From contig JAYTCQ010000144.1 in NCBI GenBank assembly GCA_043736395.1, positions 1 to 52,054 on the forward strand: DNA of 52,054 nt. The letters are read 5' to 3'. This document shows, one piece after another, positions 1 through 7,758 of this stretch. Within the stretch, counting starts at the first letter, position 1. Each line of letters starts with the position of its first letter. Below the pieces are notes generated by a model, which saw only the letters and a program-made list of their open reading frames with translations, was not told where the DNA came from and did no database searches. This DNA is from JAFDVL01 sp043736395 (GTDB lineage: Bacteria > Acidobacteriota > Blastocatellia > RBC074). The position numbers and the translations under genes were made by a program.

Positions 1-125
1 TTGTTCAATTGGATTATCCAAAAAACTGATATTCAACGCGCCAGCAAGGTTCCCTCCTCTGACGCTCTCATGATTCATTGTTCGGGAAAATTAGCTGTCT
101 CTTTCTTTCTCCTCTCTTTCAACTG

Positions 126-283
126 CTGATTCGCATATAGGTGTAGTTATATGTGAATCAGGGGTTCAAATAAGCTATTGCTCAATAACGACTTATCGGC
201 GCGAAAATTCACGGATGCCGAATAGTCGAGGCTGTAACCCTTTTGTTTTCAATACTCAGACTAATTGAACCTCTGATTCACAT
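126..283. repeat. Intergenic inverted repeat in the left 382 bases
   Basis: Positions 151-169 and 265-283 are inverted copies with 18 of 19 matches. The left arm also folds locally: 126-138 pairs with 149-161 across a 10-nt loop with one G-T pair. A further weak stem joins 188-199 and 217-228. No convincing gene lies in 1-382. A minus-strand reading frame from an ATG at 76-78 stays open for 26 codons to the window edge, but it has no clear ribosome binding site, so I do not call it. The element may be a member of the palindrome families seen further on. Confidence 0.6.
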
Positions 284-382
284 AGTTATAGAAAATAGTG
301 CCGAATACATGAACGTTATTAAATTTTTTAGTTAGATTAAAAATCAGGTGAACATGTATAAAGGGATTTTGAGGATAAATTT

Positions 383-613
383 ATGAATACTCCAGAACAA
401 AACATTCGTCAGGCAGTAGTGAGTATTGGGATTATGAGTGATTCTTTGAATGCACTTTGTGATAGAACTTTGCCGATTAATCCTAAATTATTTGCTGTGT
501 TGGCAGAAGGACCAATTAAGCAAATTAGAGATTTGCTTAATCAGATAGAATCAATTACTGGACAGGAAATGCAAGTATCAGGTTTCATTCAGGAGGAAGC
601 GCTTGCTTCATAA
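383..613 (+). CDS. Small protein of unknown function
   Basis: This is a 76-residue soluble protein that I do not recognise. It has no signal peptide, membrane segment or known motif. The sequence looks mostly alpha-helical, with two amphipathic stretches: residues 5-27 with a single Cys, and about 41-60, rich in Ile, Leu and Gln. A GAGGA ribosome binding site lies 7 nt before the ATG, and an AT-rich stretch (about 310-345) could hold a promoter, which favours a real gene. It stands alone: 5' of it is a palindromic repeat and 3' of it an oppositely directed aldo/keto reductase. A small adaptor or regulator is possible but nothing in the sequence shows it. Confidence 0.55.
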   Translation: MNTPEQNIRQAVVSIGIMSDSLNALCDRTLPINPKLFAVLAEGPIKQIRDLLNQIESITGQEMQVSGFIQEEALAS

Positions 614-683
614 GTAGGGTATCCGCGACACGCAATGCTCCTTCAGAATCAGACCTCAGTTTCTGTGAATTTTCAAAGTGCGG

Positions 684-1625
684 TTATTTTTTTGGATCAG
701 GATTCCACCAACATTCACCTTTCTCTTTCCTCGCTTCTAACGCCCGATTTCTAATATCTTCCATTTCTGCTGCCGATAACTGCTGAAAATTCTGCGCGGC
801 TGCAAATGCCGCATCCTGTTCATTGGGAAAACTCAAACCTAACAAGGTCACATCAGGATCAAGCGTCATTGTGTAATGCAGACATTCGCTCACGCTCAGA
901 CGCGGCAAAATTGCCCTTGTTTCATCACTTCCGCCGGAAGATAATTTTCCACGCGGGCGAATTTGCAATGGTTGATTATATCCGCTGGTGTCGCCCAATA
1001 GCTTACCTGCGCCAAATGTTTTAAAGCAGATTGTGCCAACATTTTTAGCTTTGGCTAATGGAAGGATTTCGGTGATGTAGCGAGAGTCTACGAATGGGCC
1101 GACGGGAAACATCACGATCTCAAAGAGGTCTGATTGTAAGGCTTCAAGCAATACTTCAGGGTTGTGCGAAGAGATGCCACGAAATCGCGTCTTCCCAGCT
1201 TTGACACATTCGGCTAATTGATCGAAGCCTCCGCCCGTTTCTTGCAGTTTTGCAAATGTTTCCAGTGAAGACAAATTGTGAAAGACGAATGCGTCGGTGA
1301 ATTCTAATTGCAGTCGTGTCAATGACGCTTCGATTTGCGCGGCGACAGGGTTTTCAAGTTCATCAATTTTGCTAATGACAAACATTTGATCGCGCCTGCC
1401 TTTTATTGCTTTGCCGACGATTTCTTCGGAATATCCGTCTTCGTATCCGGGCGCGGTATCGATGATATTTAATCCGGCATCAATCGCGCGACGTGCAGTT
1501 TCGACCAGAGTTTCAACTGGAATTGAGCGATCTGCTAAATCACCGATACCGATTGTTGTTGCAATAAATCCGGTTTTGCCAAGCTGGCGTCGCGGTTTGA
1601 ATAACGAAGGATGATGAGTGTTCAT
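684..1625 (-). CDS. Aldo/keto reductase
   Basis: Predicted cytosolic NAD(P)H-dependent oxidoreductase of the aldo/keto reductase superfamily, with an (alpha/beta)8 barrel. The catalytic tetrad is visible: Asp in NIIDTAPGY, Tyr in the same segment, Lys in VISKID and His in FVFHNL. The length of about 313 residues suits the family. The frame can be extended five codons upstream to a TTG, but the ATG at 1625 directly follows an AGGGG purine tract and starts a normal N-terminus, so I prefer it, although the spacing is short. The gene is monocistronic on the minus strand, divergent from the RRM gene. The substrate cannot be told. Related proteins include L-fucose and D-threo-aldose type dehydrogenases. 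Confidence 0.88.
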   Translation of the reverse strand: MNTHHPSLFKPRRQLGKTGFIATTIGIGDLADRSIPVETLVETARRAIDAGLNIIDTAPGYEDGYSEEIVGKAIKGRRDQMFVISKIDELENPVAAQIEASLTRLQLEFTDAFVFHNLSSLETFAKLQETGGGFDQLAECVKAGKTRFRGISSHNPEVLLEALQSDLFEIVMFPVGPFVDSRYITEILPLAKAKNVGTICFKTFGAGKLLGDTSGYNQPLQIRPRGKLSSGGSDETRAILPRLSVSECLHYTMTLDPDVTLLGLSFPNEQDAAFAAAQNFQQLSAAEMEDIRNRALEARKEKGECWWNPDPKK

Positions 1626-1938
1626 GCCCCTATCATACAATTATTTCACGTGTCTGTTGAAGTGCAGCTAAAGGGCGTTCAGAACTAATGCTTGCAACTG
1701 AGCGAATAATCAGGCATAATTCAGCTGTTTAATCCTTCTCTCCCGCATCAACGGTGATGCGCCACTAAGCCACAAAGATTTTGCGGCGGCGTTTAAGATG
1801 ATTCGAGAGCAGGCTGGCTAAAACATTAGAAGCCGTTTTCAAGAACGCCCAATCACGCGCCTTCGCTGCAACCGTTACACGAAGATCTCCTGATTCAAAG
1901 CTTCATTTCAATTCCTGTAAGGGAAAAAAGGTACGTCC

Positions 1939-2056
1939 ACTCGACGTCTTGAGGTCGTCGTCCATCATTTCGATGGACTGGTGATTTCATTCGGAGAAAC
2001 CGGATTCGTCCAGTTCTTCGTGTGTCGAGTAGGCGAAAAATTTAAGGTATCGTAAA
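1939..2056 (+). promoter_or_regulatory. Structured 5' leader of the RRM-protein gene
   Basis: The stretch before the RRM gene can fold into a closed structure. ACTCGAC at 1939-1945 pairs with GTCGAGT at 2024-2030. Inside it lies a perfect hairpin, GTCCATC at 1960-1966 with GATGGAC at 1972-1978 and a 5-nt loop. The start codon follows 26 nt after the closing stem, with an AAGG ribosome binding site. Glycine-rich RRM proteins and RhlE helicases are often cold-induced in other bacteria, so a temperature-sensing or autoregulated leader is a reasonable inference, but no known riboswitch is recognised. The rest of 1641-1938 shows only a small hairpin (1746-1761) and no gene. Confidence 0.4.
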
Positions 2057-2464
2057 ATGTCAATGAAATTGTATGTTGGTAACCTGTCGTTTGATGTAGA
2101 TGGTGACAGCTTATCAGAATTGTTTGCCTCTGCTGGTACAGTCGAATCAGCTTCAATCGTTACAGATCGTGAAACCGGTCGCTCACGTGGCTTCGGCTTC
2201 GTTGAGATGTCTTCAAAAGAAGAAGGCGAAGCAGCTATTGCTCAGTTCAATGGTTCTGAAGTCAATGGTCGGAGCCTGACTGTTAACGAAGCTCGTCCGA
2301 AAGAAAATCGCAGCGGTGGCGGCGGTGGATTCGGCGGTGGCGGTGGCGGTGGTCGCTTCGGCGGCGGCGGTGGTGGTGGCGGACGCAGCGGTGGCGGCGG
2401 ACGTGATGGCGGTGGTGGTGGTTATGGCGGCGGACGCGGCGGTGGCGGCGGCGGACGTTACTAA
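2057..2464 (+). CDS. Glycine-rich RRM RNA-binding protein
   Basis: This 135-residue protein has one RNA recognition motif at residues 3-80. It shows RNP2 (LYVGNL, 5-10) and RNP1 (RGFGFVEM, about 43-50), followed by a tail from about residue 86 made almost only of Gly with Arg and a few aromatic residues. Such proteins bind single-stranded RNA in the cytoplasm. Cyanobacterial Rbp proteins and plant GRPs are the best-known relatives, and many are cold-induced RNA chaperones. The RGG-like tail could drive condensation or extra RNA binding. The next gene, 83 nt downstream across a strong hairpin, is a DEAD-box helicase, so the two probably form an RNA-remodelling pair. Confidence 0.93.
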   Translation: MSMKLYVGNLSFDVDGDSLSELFASAGTVESASIVTDRETGRSRGFGFVEMSSKEEGEAAIAQFNGSEVNGRSLTVNEARPKENRSGGGGGFGGGGGGGRFGGGGGGGGRSGGGGRDGGGGGYGGGRGGGGGGRY

Positions 2465-2482
2465 ACCATTCTAAAATGAATT

Positions 2483-2534
2483 GAGAAAAGCGCTTTCGGT
2501 TTGGAAAGTATCCCAATCGAGAGCGCTTTTTCTC
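2483..2534 (+). terminator. Hairpin between RRM and helicase genes (terminator or attenuator)
   Basis: A long stem: 2483-2498 (GAGAAAAGCGCTTTCG) pairs with 2518-2534 (CGAGAGCGCTTTTTCTC) with one bulge and one wobble, around a 19-nt loop. The T-run lies inside the second arm. It ends only 13 nt before the helicase start codon, close to its ribosome binding site, so it may act as a partial terminator that sets the ratio of the two proteins. Confidence 0.6.
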
Positions 2535-2547
2535 AGAAAAGGAAGAT

Positions 2548-3774
2548 ATGATTTTTTCAGAACTAGGGTTGCATGACACCATTGCCAGTAGATGCGAAAC
2601 CCTTGGATATGAGACTCCAACGCCCATTCAAAGGCAAGCTATTCCTGTGATTTTAACAGGAGTGGACCTGATTGGCTGTGCCGCAACCGGCACTGGAAAG
2701 ACAGCGGCATTTTTATTGCCGATGTTGCAGAAACTTTATACAGAAACTCCACGAACAGGGAAGGCTGCGAAAGCGGTACGTTGTCTGATTCTGGTTCCGA
2801 CTCGTGAATTGGCGATTCAAATTGCTGATCATTTGAAAATTCTGGATCGCAAGAAATTAGCTCGTTCAGTGACAGTTGTCGGTGGAGCCAGCTCCAGCCG
2901 TCAGCGCAGCGAATTATTTGCGGGTGTCCCGATTGTCATTGCGACTCCCGGACGCTTAATGGATCACCTCGAAAATCGAAATATTGATTTGTCGAGCGTG
3001 GAAACATTAGTTCTTGATGAAGCCGATAGAATGTTGGATATGGGCTTTTTGCCGACGATTCGACGTATTTTCAGCTACATCCCAGAAAAGCGACAGACGC
3101 TTTTATTTTCCGCTACTATGTTACCTGCGATTGAAGAACTGGCCCGCACTAAAATGCAAAAGCCACAAATCATCGAAGTTAACGTCCGAGGTAAAGCCGC
3201 AGTCACAATTGACCAAAAAGCTTATCCCGTGGCATTGGAATCTAAAACTAATCTGTTACTGCATTTGTTGGAACACGAACGTTACGATCGGGTGCTGGTT
3301 TTTACGAGAACACGACGTGGAGCCGAACGGCTTTCGCATCTGCTCACATTGCGTAAACATCAGGTTGGCCGGATTCACGCGGATCGTTCACAACCTCAAC
3401 GTGAAGCTGCATTACGTGGCTTTAAGAACGGAAATTTTCGAGTTCTCGTGGCAACCGATATCGCAGCGCGTGGAATTGATGTAGATTCAATTACGCACGT
3501 TATCAATTATGATATGCCAGATGTTGCCGAAGATTACGTTCACCGGATTGGTCGGACAGGTCGAGCTGGAAATTCTGGTCAGGCGATCAGCCTTGTTGCT
3601 CCAATTGATGAAATTACGCTGTCAGCTATCGAAAAGTTGATGGGACAATCAGTTGAGCGAATCATCGTTCCCGGCTTTGGTGGAACAAATATTACCAAAA
3701 AGCCAGTTGTTCAAATGAACAAGAAAATGTCGTTTGGAACCCGATCCTTCGGGGCGCGACGCGGACGAAGATAA
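2548..3774 (+). CDS. rhlE: DEAD-box RNA helicase, RhlE type
   Basis: ATP-dependent RNA helicase of 408 residues. The Q motif and PTPIQ are near residues 22-30, motif I is AATGTGKT, motif II is DEAD in VLDEADRMLDMGF, motif III is SAT, and motif VI is HRIGRTGRAG, so both RecA-like domains are complete. The short basic C-terminus (ending FGARRGRR) is typical of RhlE-type enzymes, which act in ribosome assembly and RNA turnover. AAGGAAG precedes the ATG at good spacing. It follows an RRM protein gene on the same strand and is probably co-transcribed through the hairpin between them. The second half (helicase C domain) shows no truncation. Confidence 0.95.
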   Translation: MIFSELGLHDTIASRCETLGYETPTPIQRQAIPVILTGVDLIGCAATGTGKTAAFLLPMLQKLYTETPRTGKAAKAVRCLILVPTRELAIQIADHLKILDRKKLARSVTVVGGASSSRQRSELFAGVPIVIATPGRLMDHLENRNIDLSSVETLVLDEADRMLDMGFLPTIRRIFSYIPEKRQTLLFSATMLPAIEELARTKMQKPQIIEVNVRGKAAVTIDQKAYPVALESKTNLLLHLLEHERYDRVLVFTRTRRGAERLSHLLTLRKHQVGRIHADRSQPQREAALRGFKNGNFRVLVATDIAARGIDVDSITHVINYDMPDVAEDYVHRIGRTGRAGNSGQAISLVAPIDEITLSAIEKLMGQSVERIIVPGFGGTNITKKPVVQMNKKMSFGTRSFGARRGRR

Positions 3775-3788
3775 TTGCAAGTAGTTAC

Positions 3789-3820
3789 GGGCAACCACAG
3801 CAAGGTTGCCCTCCTGCCTT
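3789..3820 (+). terminator. Rho-independent-like terminator after rhlE
   Basis: GGGCAACC at 3789-3796 pairs perfectly with GGTTGCCC at 3804-3811 across a 7-nt loop, and is followed by a pyrimidine-rich tract. It lies 15 nt after the helicase stop codon. Confidence 0.6.
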
Positions 3821-3906
3821 TTCCTTCCTCAAATAATTTCTAAAAAATTAATCAACAGAATTTCTTTTCAGCGTTAAGCTTAATTTCGTAACGGAGAGAA
3901 TGAATT

Positions 3907-4367
3907 ATGCCTATGCCCGTCGCACATGGATTATTAGGAGCTACAGTTCTGTTAGCTTTTCGTCCACAATTTATTTTGTCTCGTGATTGGAAATATTTAG
4001 TGATTGGCTCCGCATTTGGAATTTGTCTTGATCTTGATTACATCCCAAGTTGGTTTCGACTTTTTGGACGTGGTTAGATCACGATTTTACGCACTCCATA
4101 ATTTTTTCATTATTACTGGGATTGGCAATTGCTTTTCTATTTAATCAACGAAATACAGGTACATCGTTGATGTATGGTTGTACCGTTTTGTCTCACGCAT
4201 TTCGGGATTATTGCTTGACCGCAACGGGTGGAGTGGAATTATTTTGGCCGTTTTCGGATGAGCGGTACAAGCTTGGAATTGACAACTTAATGGAGAGCGC
4301 GTGGAGAACAAATACACATCAACTTATATTAGGCGATCTACTGAGACAATACCTTCGCCAAATTTGA
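3907..4367 (+). pseudogene. Frameshifted DUF457/YdjM-type membrane metal-dependent hydrolase
   Basis: Two overlapping reading frames together make one DUF457-like protein. Frame A (3907-4077, 56 codons, GGAGAG site upstream) encodes MPMPVAHGLLG and ends in CLDLDYIPSWFRLFGRG. Frame B takes over with WLDHDFTHS, then a membrane helix (IIFSLLLGLAIAFLF) and runs to 4367. His in AHG, the D-x-D pair and the HDFTHS block are the conserved putative metal-site motifs of this integral membrane family. Moving from A to B needs one missing base or a -1 shift near 4065-4075. The run CTTTTTGG is only a weak slippery site, so a disabling deletion or a sequencing error is more likely than programmed frameshifting. 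The joined product of about 150 residues is slightly short for the family. Confidence 0.7.
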
Positions 4368-4743
4368 AGGAATTGTAAAATCATAATTGTTGAAAACAAA
4401 GAGGCTTTGAAAATTGCGAAAAAAATTGTGAATAATTAAAAAGGCTTCTGGAAACTCCAGAGCATATTTAATTGTATCTGCTGTATTTGCATATAGTTAG
4501 AAAATCAATAAAACCAGCTTCGCAAAACGAATTTTCAACAATCATTTTGGCGAAGGTATTGCTGAGAATTAGCTCACTCGAAGCCTTAGTTTTTCTACCA
4601 ATTTTGCTGGTAGTATTACGACGAAAACGAACAAAAGCGAATTGATAGATTGAAATCAAACGCGCTGCGCATTATTCTCTATACTCGTTTCAAGAAATTT
4701 TCAACAGCTAATATCGCACAATTTTTTCCAAAGGAATTTTAGG
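4368..4743. other. AT-rich intergenic stretch without a gene
   Basis: I see no supported gene here. A 63-codon minus-strand frame (4468-4659) lacks a ribosome binding site and family features. Two small hairpins are present, at about 4445-4463 and 4595-4613 (CTACCA with TGGTAG). The last 60 bases must hold the promoter and AAGGA site of the acyl-CoA ligase. Confidence 0.5.
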
Positions 4744-6408
4744 ATGAATCAGAATTCGACATCAGCGTACGCAGCAAAACCGTGGACAAAGTTTTATGAT
4801 TATTGGGTTCCGCAGGAAGCGACATATCCGACACAATCGATTTATCACACGCTCAATGTCGCGGCGACGTACTATCGTGATCGTCCGGCGACCGCATTTT
4901 TAGGGGCGAAGCTGACTTTTCATGAATTAAAAGTGCAGGCTGATAAATTAGCGACAGCTTTGGTTCAGCTTGGAATTGCCAAAGGTGATCGTGTCGGCGT
5001 CATGCTCCCGAATTGTCCGCAGTACATCATCAGCTTTTATGCGATCACTCGCCTGGGCGCGATCATTACAAACATCAATCCGATTTACACGCCCCGCGAA
5101 GTCGAACTCGTAGCCAAAGACTCCGGCATGAAAGCGATCATCGTCCTTGATCAGTTGTATCCAATCGTGCTCGGAGTGAAAGCGAATACTGAAATCAAAA
5201 CAGTGATTACGACCGGTATTCAAGATTATTCAGCCGCCGCCGGGGCAGGATCAGCAGCTCCTGATGACACGCTATCTTTCGTTGAGTTAATTAAGGGAAT
5301 TGAGAAGCCCCGGCTGCCTCGTGTTGATATTAATGCGAAAGAAGATGTTGCTGCATTGGTGTATACGGGAGGAACTACCGGAGTTCCAAAAGGCGCAATG
5401 CTCACGCACGCGAATATTTTTTCAGCCGTCGTGATAGGTGAATTATGGGGCGGGCCGATGGTCGAACGCGGCAGCGGTGCAATTTTACTCGTAATTCCTT
5501 ATTTTCATATTTACGGAATGATCGTCGGATGTGTGTACGGCGTTTGGATAGGAGCGATGCAAATTCCGATTCCGAAATTTGATCCGAATATGCTGGTGGA
5601 TGCGATTAAAAATTATCAGCCTACTTATTTCCCGGGTGTTCCGACACTCTTCATTTCGTTGCTCAATAATAAAGACGCGGTTAATTGCGGGTTAGATAAA
5701 ATTCATCGGTTTAATTCGGGTTCTGCTCCGTTGCCGGTTGAAGTCATCGAACAATTTGAATCAATGAGCGGTGCCGCTCTAATGGAAGGTTACGGAATGA
5801 CCGAGACGACCGCGGTGACTTCTTCAACGGCGGCCTTAGCTTGGCGCAAGCCCGGCAGCATTGGCTTCCCGATGACGAGTACGGAAATTAAAATTGTAGA
5901 TTTGGAAGCCGGAACGACTGAAGTTCCAGTTGGTTCAGAAGGCGAACTCTGCATTCGCGGCCCGCAAATTATGAAGGGTTATTGGAACAAACCTGAAGAA
6001 ACTGCGAACACGTTACGCGATGGCTGGCTTTATACAGGCGACGTAGCACGGATGGATGAAGAAGGATATTTGTATATCGTGCAGCGTAAAAAGGACATGA
6101 TTTTGGTGAGTGGTTACAATGTCTATCCGACCGAAATCGAAGATGTACTTTATATGAATCCCGCGATTTTGGAGTGTGCAGTCATTGGAGTCCCTGATAA
6201 ATATCGCGGCGAATCCGTCAAAGCATTCATTGTTTTGAAACCAGGAGTCAGTGCGACCACTGAAGAAATTACGGAATTTTGCAAAGACAAATTGGCGAAG
6301 TATAAGCTTCCAACGATTATAGAATTTAAGGAATCTTTACCGAAGAGTGCTGTCGGGAAAGTGTTGAGAAGGGAATTGCGCGATATGGAAGAGGTGAAAA
6401 AAGAATAG
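4744..6408 (+). CDS. fadD: Long-chain acyl-CoA synthetase (AMP-forming)
   Basis: ATP-dependent fatty acid activation to acyl-CoA via acyl-adenylate, at the cytoplasmic membrane. The 554-residue ANL-superfamily protein has the P-loop-like AMP motif YTGGTTGVPKGAML, the YGMTETT motif, the GWLYTGD hinge region and the C-terminal lysine in LPKSAVGKVLRREL. The length is normal for FadD enzymes, and medium- or long-chain preference is inferred from overall type. An AAGGA site precedes the ATG. The gene stands alone on the plus strand, and its stop codon TAG is the first three bases of a palindromic repeat (6406-6608), so its 3' end has been shaped by that element. No beta-oxidation genes are adjacent. 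Confidence 0.9.
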   Translation: MNQNSTSAYAAKPWTKFYDYWVPQEATYPTQSIYHTLNVAATYYRDRPATAFLGAKLTFHELKVQADKLATALVQLGIAKGDRVGVMLPNCPQYIISFYAITRLGAIITNINPIYTPREVELVAKDSGMKAIIVLDQLYPIVLGVKANTEIKTVITTGIQDYSAAAGAGSAAPDDTLSFVELIKGIEKPRLPRVDINAKEDVAALVYTGGTTGVPKGAMLTHANIFSAVVIGELWGGPMVERGSGAILLVIPYFHIYGMIVGCVYGVWIGAMQIPIPKFDPNMLVDAIKNYQPTYFPGVPTLFISLLNNKDAVNCGLDKIHRFNSGSAPLPVEVIEQFESMSGAALMEGYGMTETTAVTSSTAALAWRKPGSIGFPMTSTEIKIVDLEAGTTEVPVGSEGELCIRGPQIMKGYWNKPEETANTLRDGWLYTGDVARMDEEGYLYIVQRKKDMILVSGYNVYPTEIEDVLYMNPAILECAVIGVPDKYRGESVKAFIVLKPGVSATTEEITEFCKDKLAKYKLPTIIEFKESLPKSAVGKVLRRELRDMEEVKKE

Positions 6409-6608
6409 ACCACGGATGGGGCGGATTTAACGGGTTTACGATGATCTGAAACCACGGAGAACACGGAGGACACGGAGAAAGGCGCGACCATATACAACAG
6501 ACAGTGTGCCCGACTGATATTTCCCGCTCACCTCAAAAAACTTCGTGCGCTCCGTGTTCTCCGTGGTTCATCAAGCAGACCCGCATGATCCGCTAAATCC
6601 GTGGTCTA
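6406..6608. repeat. Convergent-gene palindrome with TAGACCACGGAT arms
   Basis: Nested inverted repeats fill the gap between two convergent genes. The outer arms TAGACCACGGAT (6406-6417) and its complement (6597-6608) are perfect. Inner arms at 6450-6468 and 6550-6568 are a perfect 19-bp match of the CCACGGAGAACACGGAG type, with an extra copy of the unit at 6469-6477. The left outer arm provides the ligase stop codon. The right outer arm encodes the last residues (RPRI) and stop of the DapA-family gene. It may serve as a bidirectional terminator. Confidence 0.85.
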
Positions 6609-7663
6609 TCTTTAAATTCGAAATATTTTTTCTTGAATTCTTCTTTATCCGTCTCACTTAATAATTTCGTTTTCCCCGCGACAAAGCTCGGAGAAATCAC
6701 GCCATCCAATTCCAAAGCGTATTTCAAACAAGCAATCATTTTCCCTGTGTATTGATTACTATTCGAGTCATTAAAAACCGTCAGCGCTTCAAATTTTTCA
6801 GCCATTTGCTGTGCTTGATCCATCAATTCTTCATCGCCAGCCCAGCACACATTCCAGGCGCGTTGCCATTCTTTAGGTAGCACATTCGCGGGGCCTGAAA
6901 TGACTCCGATTGGCAAATTATCGTTGAGCATCCAATCGCGCCAGCCGGATTGGATTCGTTGCAGAAATCCTTTTTTTGGACGATACCAATCAAAAATTAA
7001 ATTAGCATTTCCAATGTAGATTCCGAATTCATTTGGTTGTTTGAAGTGCAGTGCGGCTTTGGTGTAATTACCTAAAACTCTTCGTGAAGCGGAAACTTTG
7101 ATTCCGTAAATCCACGGTAGCCGACTTAAATCTTTGACGATGTGCGTACGAATATGATCAGTGCGACCGGGAGCATTGATGTCAGCGTTGTCGTAGAGAA
7201 ATACTGGCATTTCACGCAGTGCATTGGAAATTATTTCATTCAATTCTCGACGAAAAAATCTGACGATGTCAGCCTCTTCTAAATCATCAATCGCCAAAGG
7301 AGCGATGACGACCGCGTGCGCTCCGAAGCGAATGGCGGCTTTCAAATTCGTGATGATTTCGGCTTTGGTCGAACCGTTCAAGCCTAACCAGACTTCAATA
7401 TTTTTTGGGCGAGCTGAATCTAGAAGCTCAGTGTTGATGCGATTGGTTTCATCAACCGCAATTTCCATCAATCGCAATCGTTCATCATTGGAGATTTGAT
7501 TCCATTCGCCGGTGGTTCCGTTGGCAAAGATTACGTCTGTACCGAAACCGTTATGGACAACGTGACGGAAGAGCTTTCGTTGTTCGGATTCGATGATGCA
7601 ACCGTTGGCGTCAACGATGGAGAGTGTTGGAGTGTTTAGACCCCGGCGTAAGATGTAAGGCAT
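6593..7663 (-). CDS. DapA-family lyase/dehydratase (class I aldolase)
   Basis: A 356-residue (beta/alpha)8 enzyme of the dihydrodipicolinate synthase superfamily. It has the GTTGE motif (ANGTTGEW), the Tyr of LYDNAD, and the Schiff-base Lys in GIKVSAS. At about 60 residues longer than DapA itself, it fits sugar-acid members such as 2-keto-3-deoxy-sugar-acid aldolases or dehydratases better than lysine synthesis. It lies downstream of an IlvD/Edd dehydratase and an MFS sugar-acid type permease, supporting a role as the next step in that pathway. No Shine-Dalgarno sequence is seen: a perfect palindrome ends 6 nt before the ATG. Its C-terminus (RPRI) and stop come from another repeat, so this gene is hemmed in by repeats on both sides. 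Confidence 0.82.
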   Translation of the reverse strand: MPYILRRGLNTPTLSIVDANGCIIESEQRKLFRHVVHNGFGTDVIFANGTTGEWNQISNDERLRLMEIAVDETNRINTELLDSARPKNIEVWLGLNGSTKAEIITNLKAAIRFGAHAVVIAPLAIDDLEEADIVRFFRRELNEIISNALREMPVFLYDNADINAPGRTDHIRTHIVKDLSRLPWIYGIKVSASRRVLGNYTKAALHFKQPNEFGIYIGNANLIFDWYRPKKGFLQRIQSGWRDWMLNDNLPIGVISGPANVLPKEWQRAWNVCWAGDEELMDQAQQMAEKFEALTVFNDSNSNQYTGKMIACLKYALELDGVISPSFVAGKTKLLSETDKEEFKKKYFEFKDRPRI

Positions 7664-7669
7664 AAAAAT

Positions 7670-7755
7670 GTAGCGTAACCAATCATGGTTGCGCAGATGT
7701 AATAGATTAGCCTTTGATGCGCAAAGCCTGTCGCAACCATGATTGGTTACGCTAC
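7670..7755. repeat. Perfect 24-bp-armed palindrome between dehydratase and DapA-family genes
   Basis: Arms 7670-7693 (beginning GTAGCGTAACCAATCATGG) and 7732-7755 are perfect inverted copies around a 38-nt loop. The element fills almost all of the 95-nt gap: it starts 3 nt after the dehydratase stop and ends 6 nt before the next start. Degenerate relatives occur at about 12050-12105 and at the outer arms of 41247-41570. Confidence 0.9.
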
Positions 7756-7758
7756 GAG

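Noticed and set aside
1..78. Minus-strand partial gene at the left edge
   Set aside because: Only 26 codons, no ribosome binding site and no recognisable peptide.
2320..2460. Possible tandem repeat or CRISPR-like array of GGCGGTGG units
   Set aside because: It is low-complexity glycine coding, without regular spacers.
2283..2627. Long minus-strand frame rich in His and Arg
   Set aside because: It is the antisense shadow of the glycine-rich tail of the RRM protein and has no start signal.
4040..4080. Programmed -1 frameshift in the DUF457 gene
   Set aside because: The candidate slippery run (CTT TTT G) re-pairs poorly in the -1 frame and no clear stimulatory stem follows; a deletion is simpler.
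4468..4659. 63-codon minus-strand frame in the gap before the acyl-CoA ligase
   Set aside because: No ribosome binding site, no family features, AT-rich chance frame.
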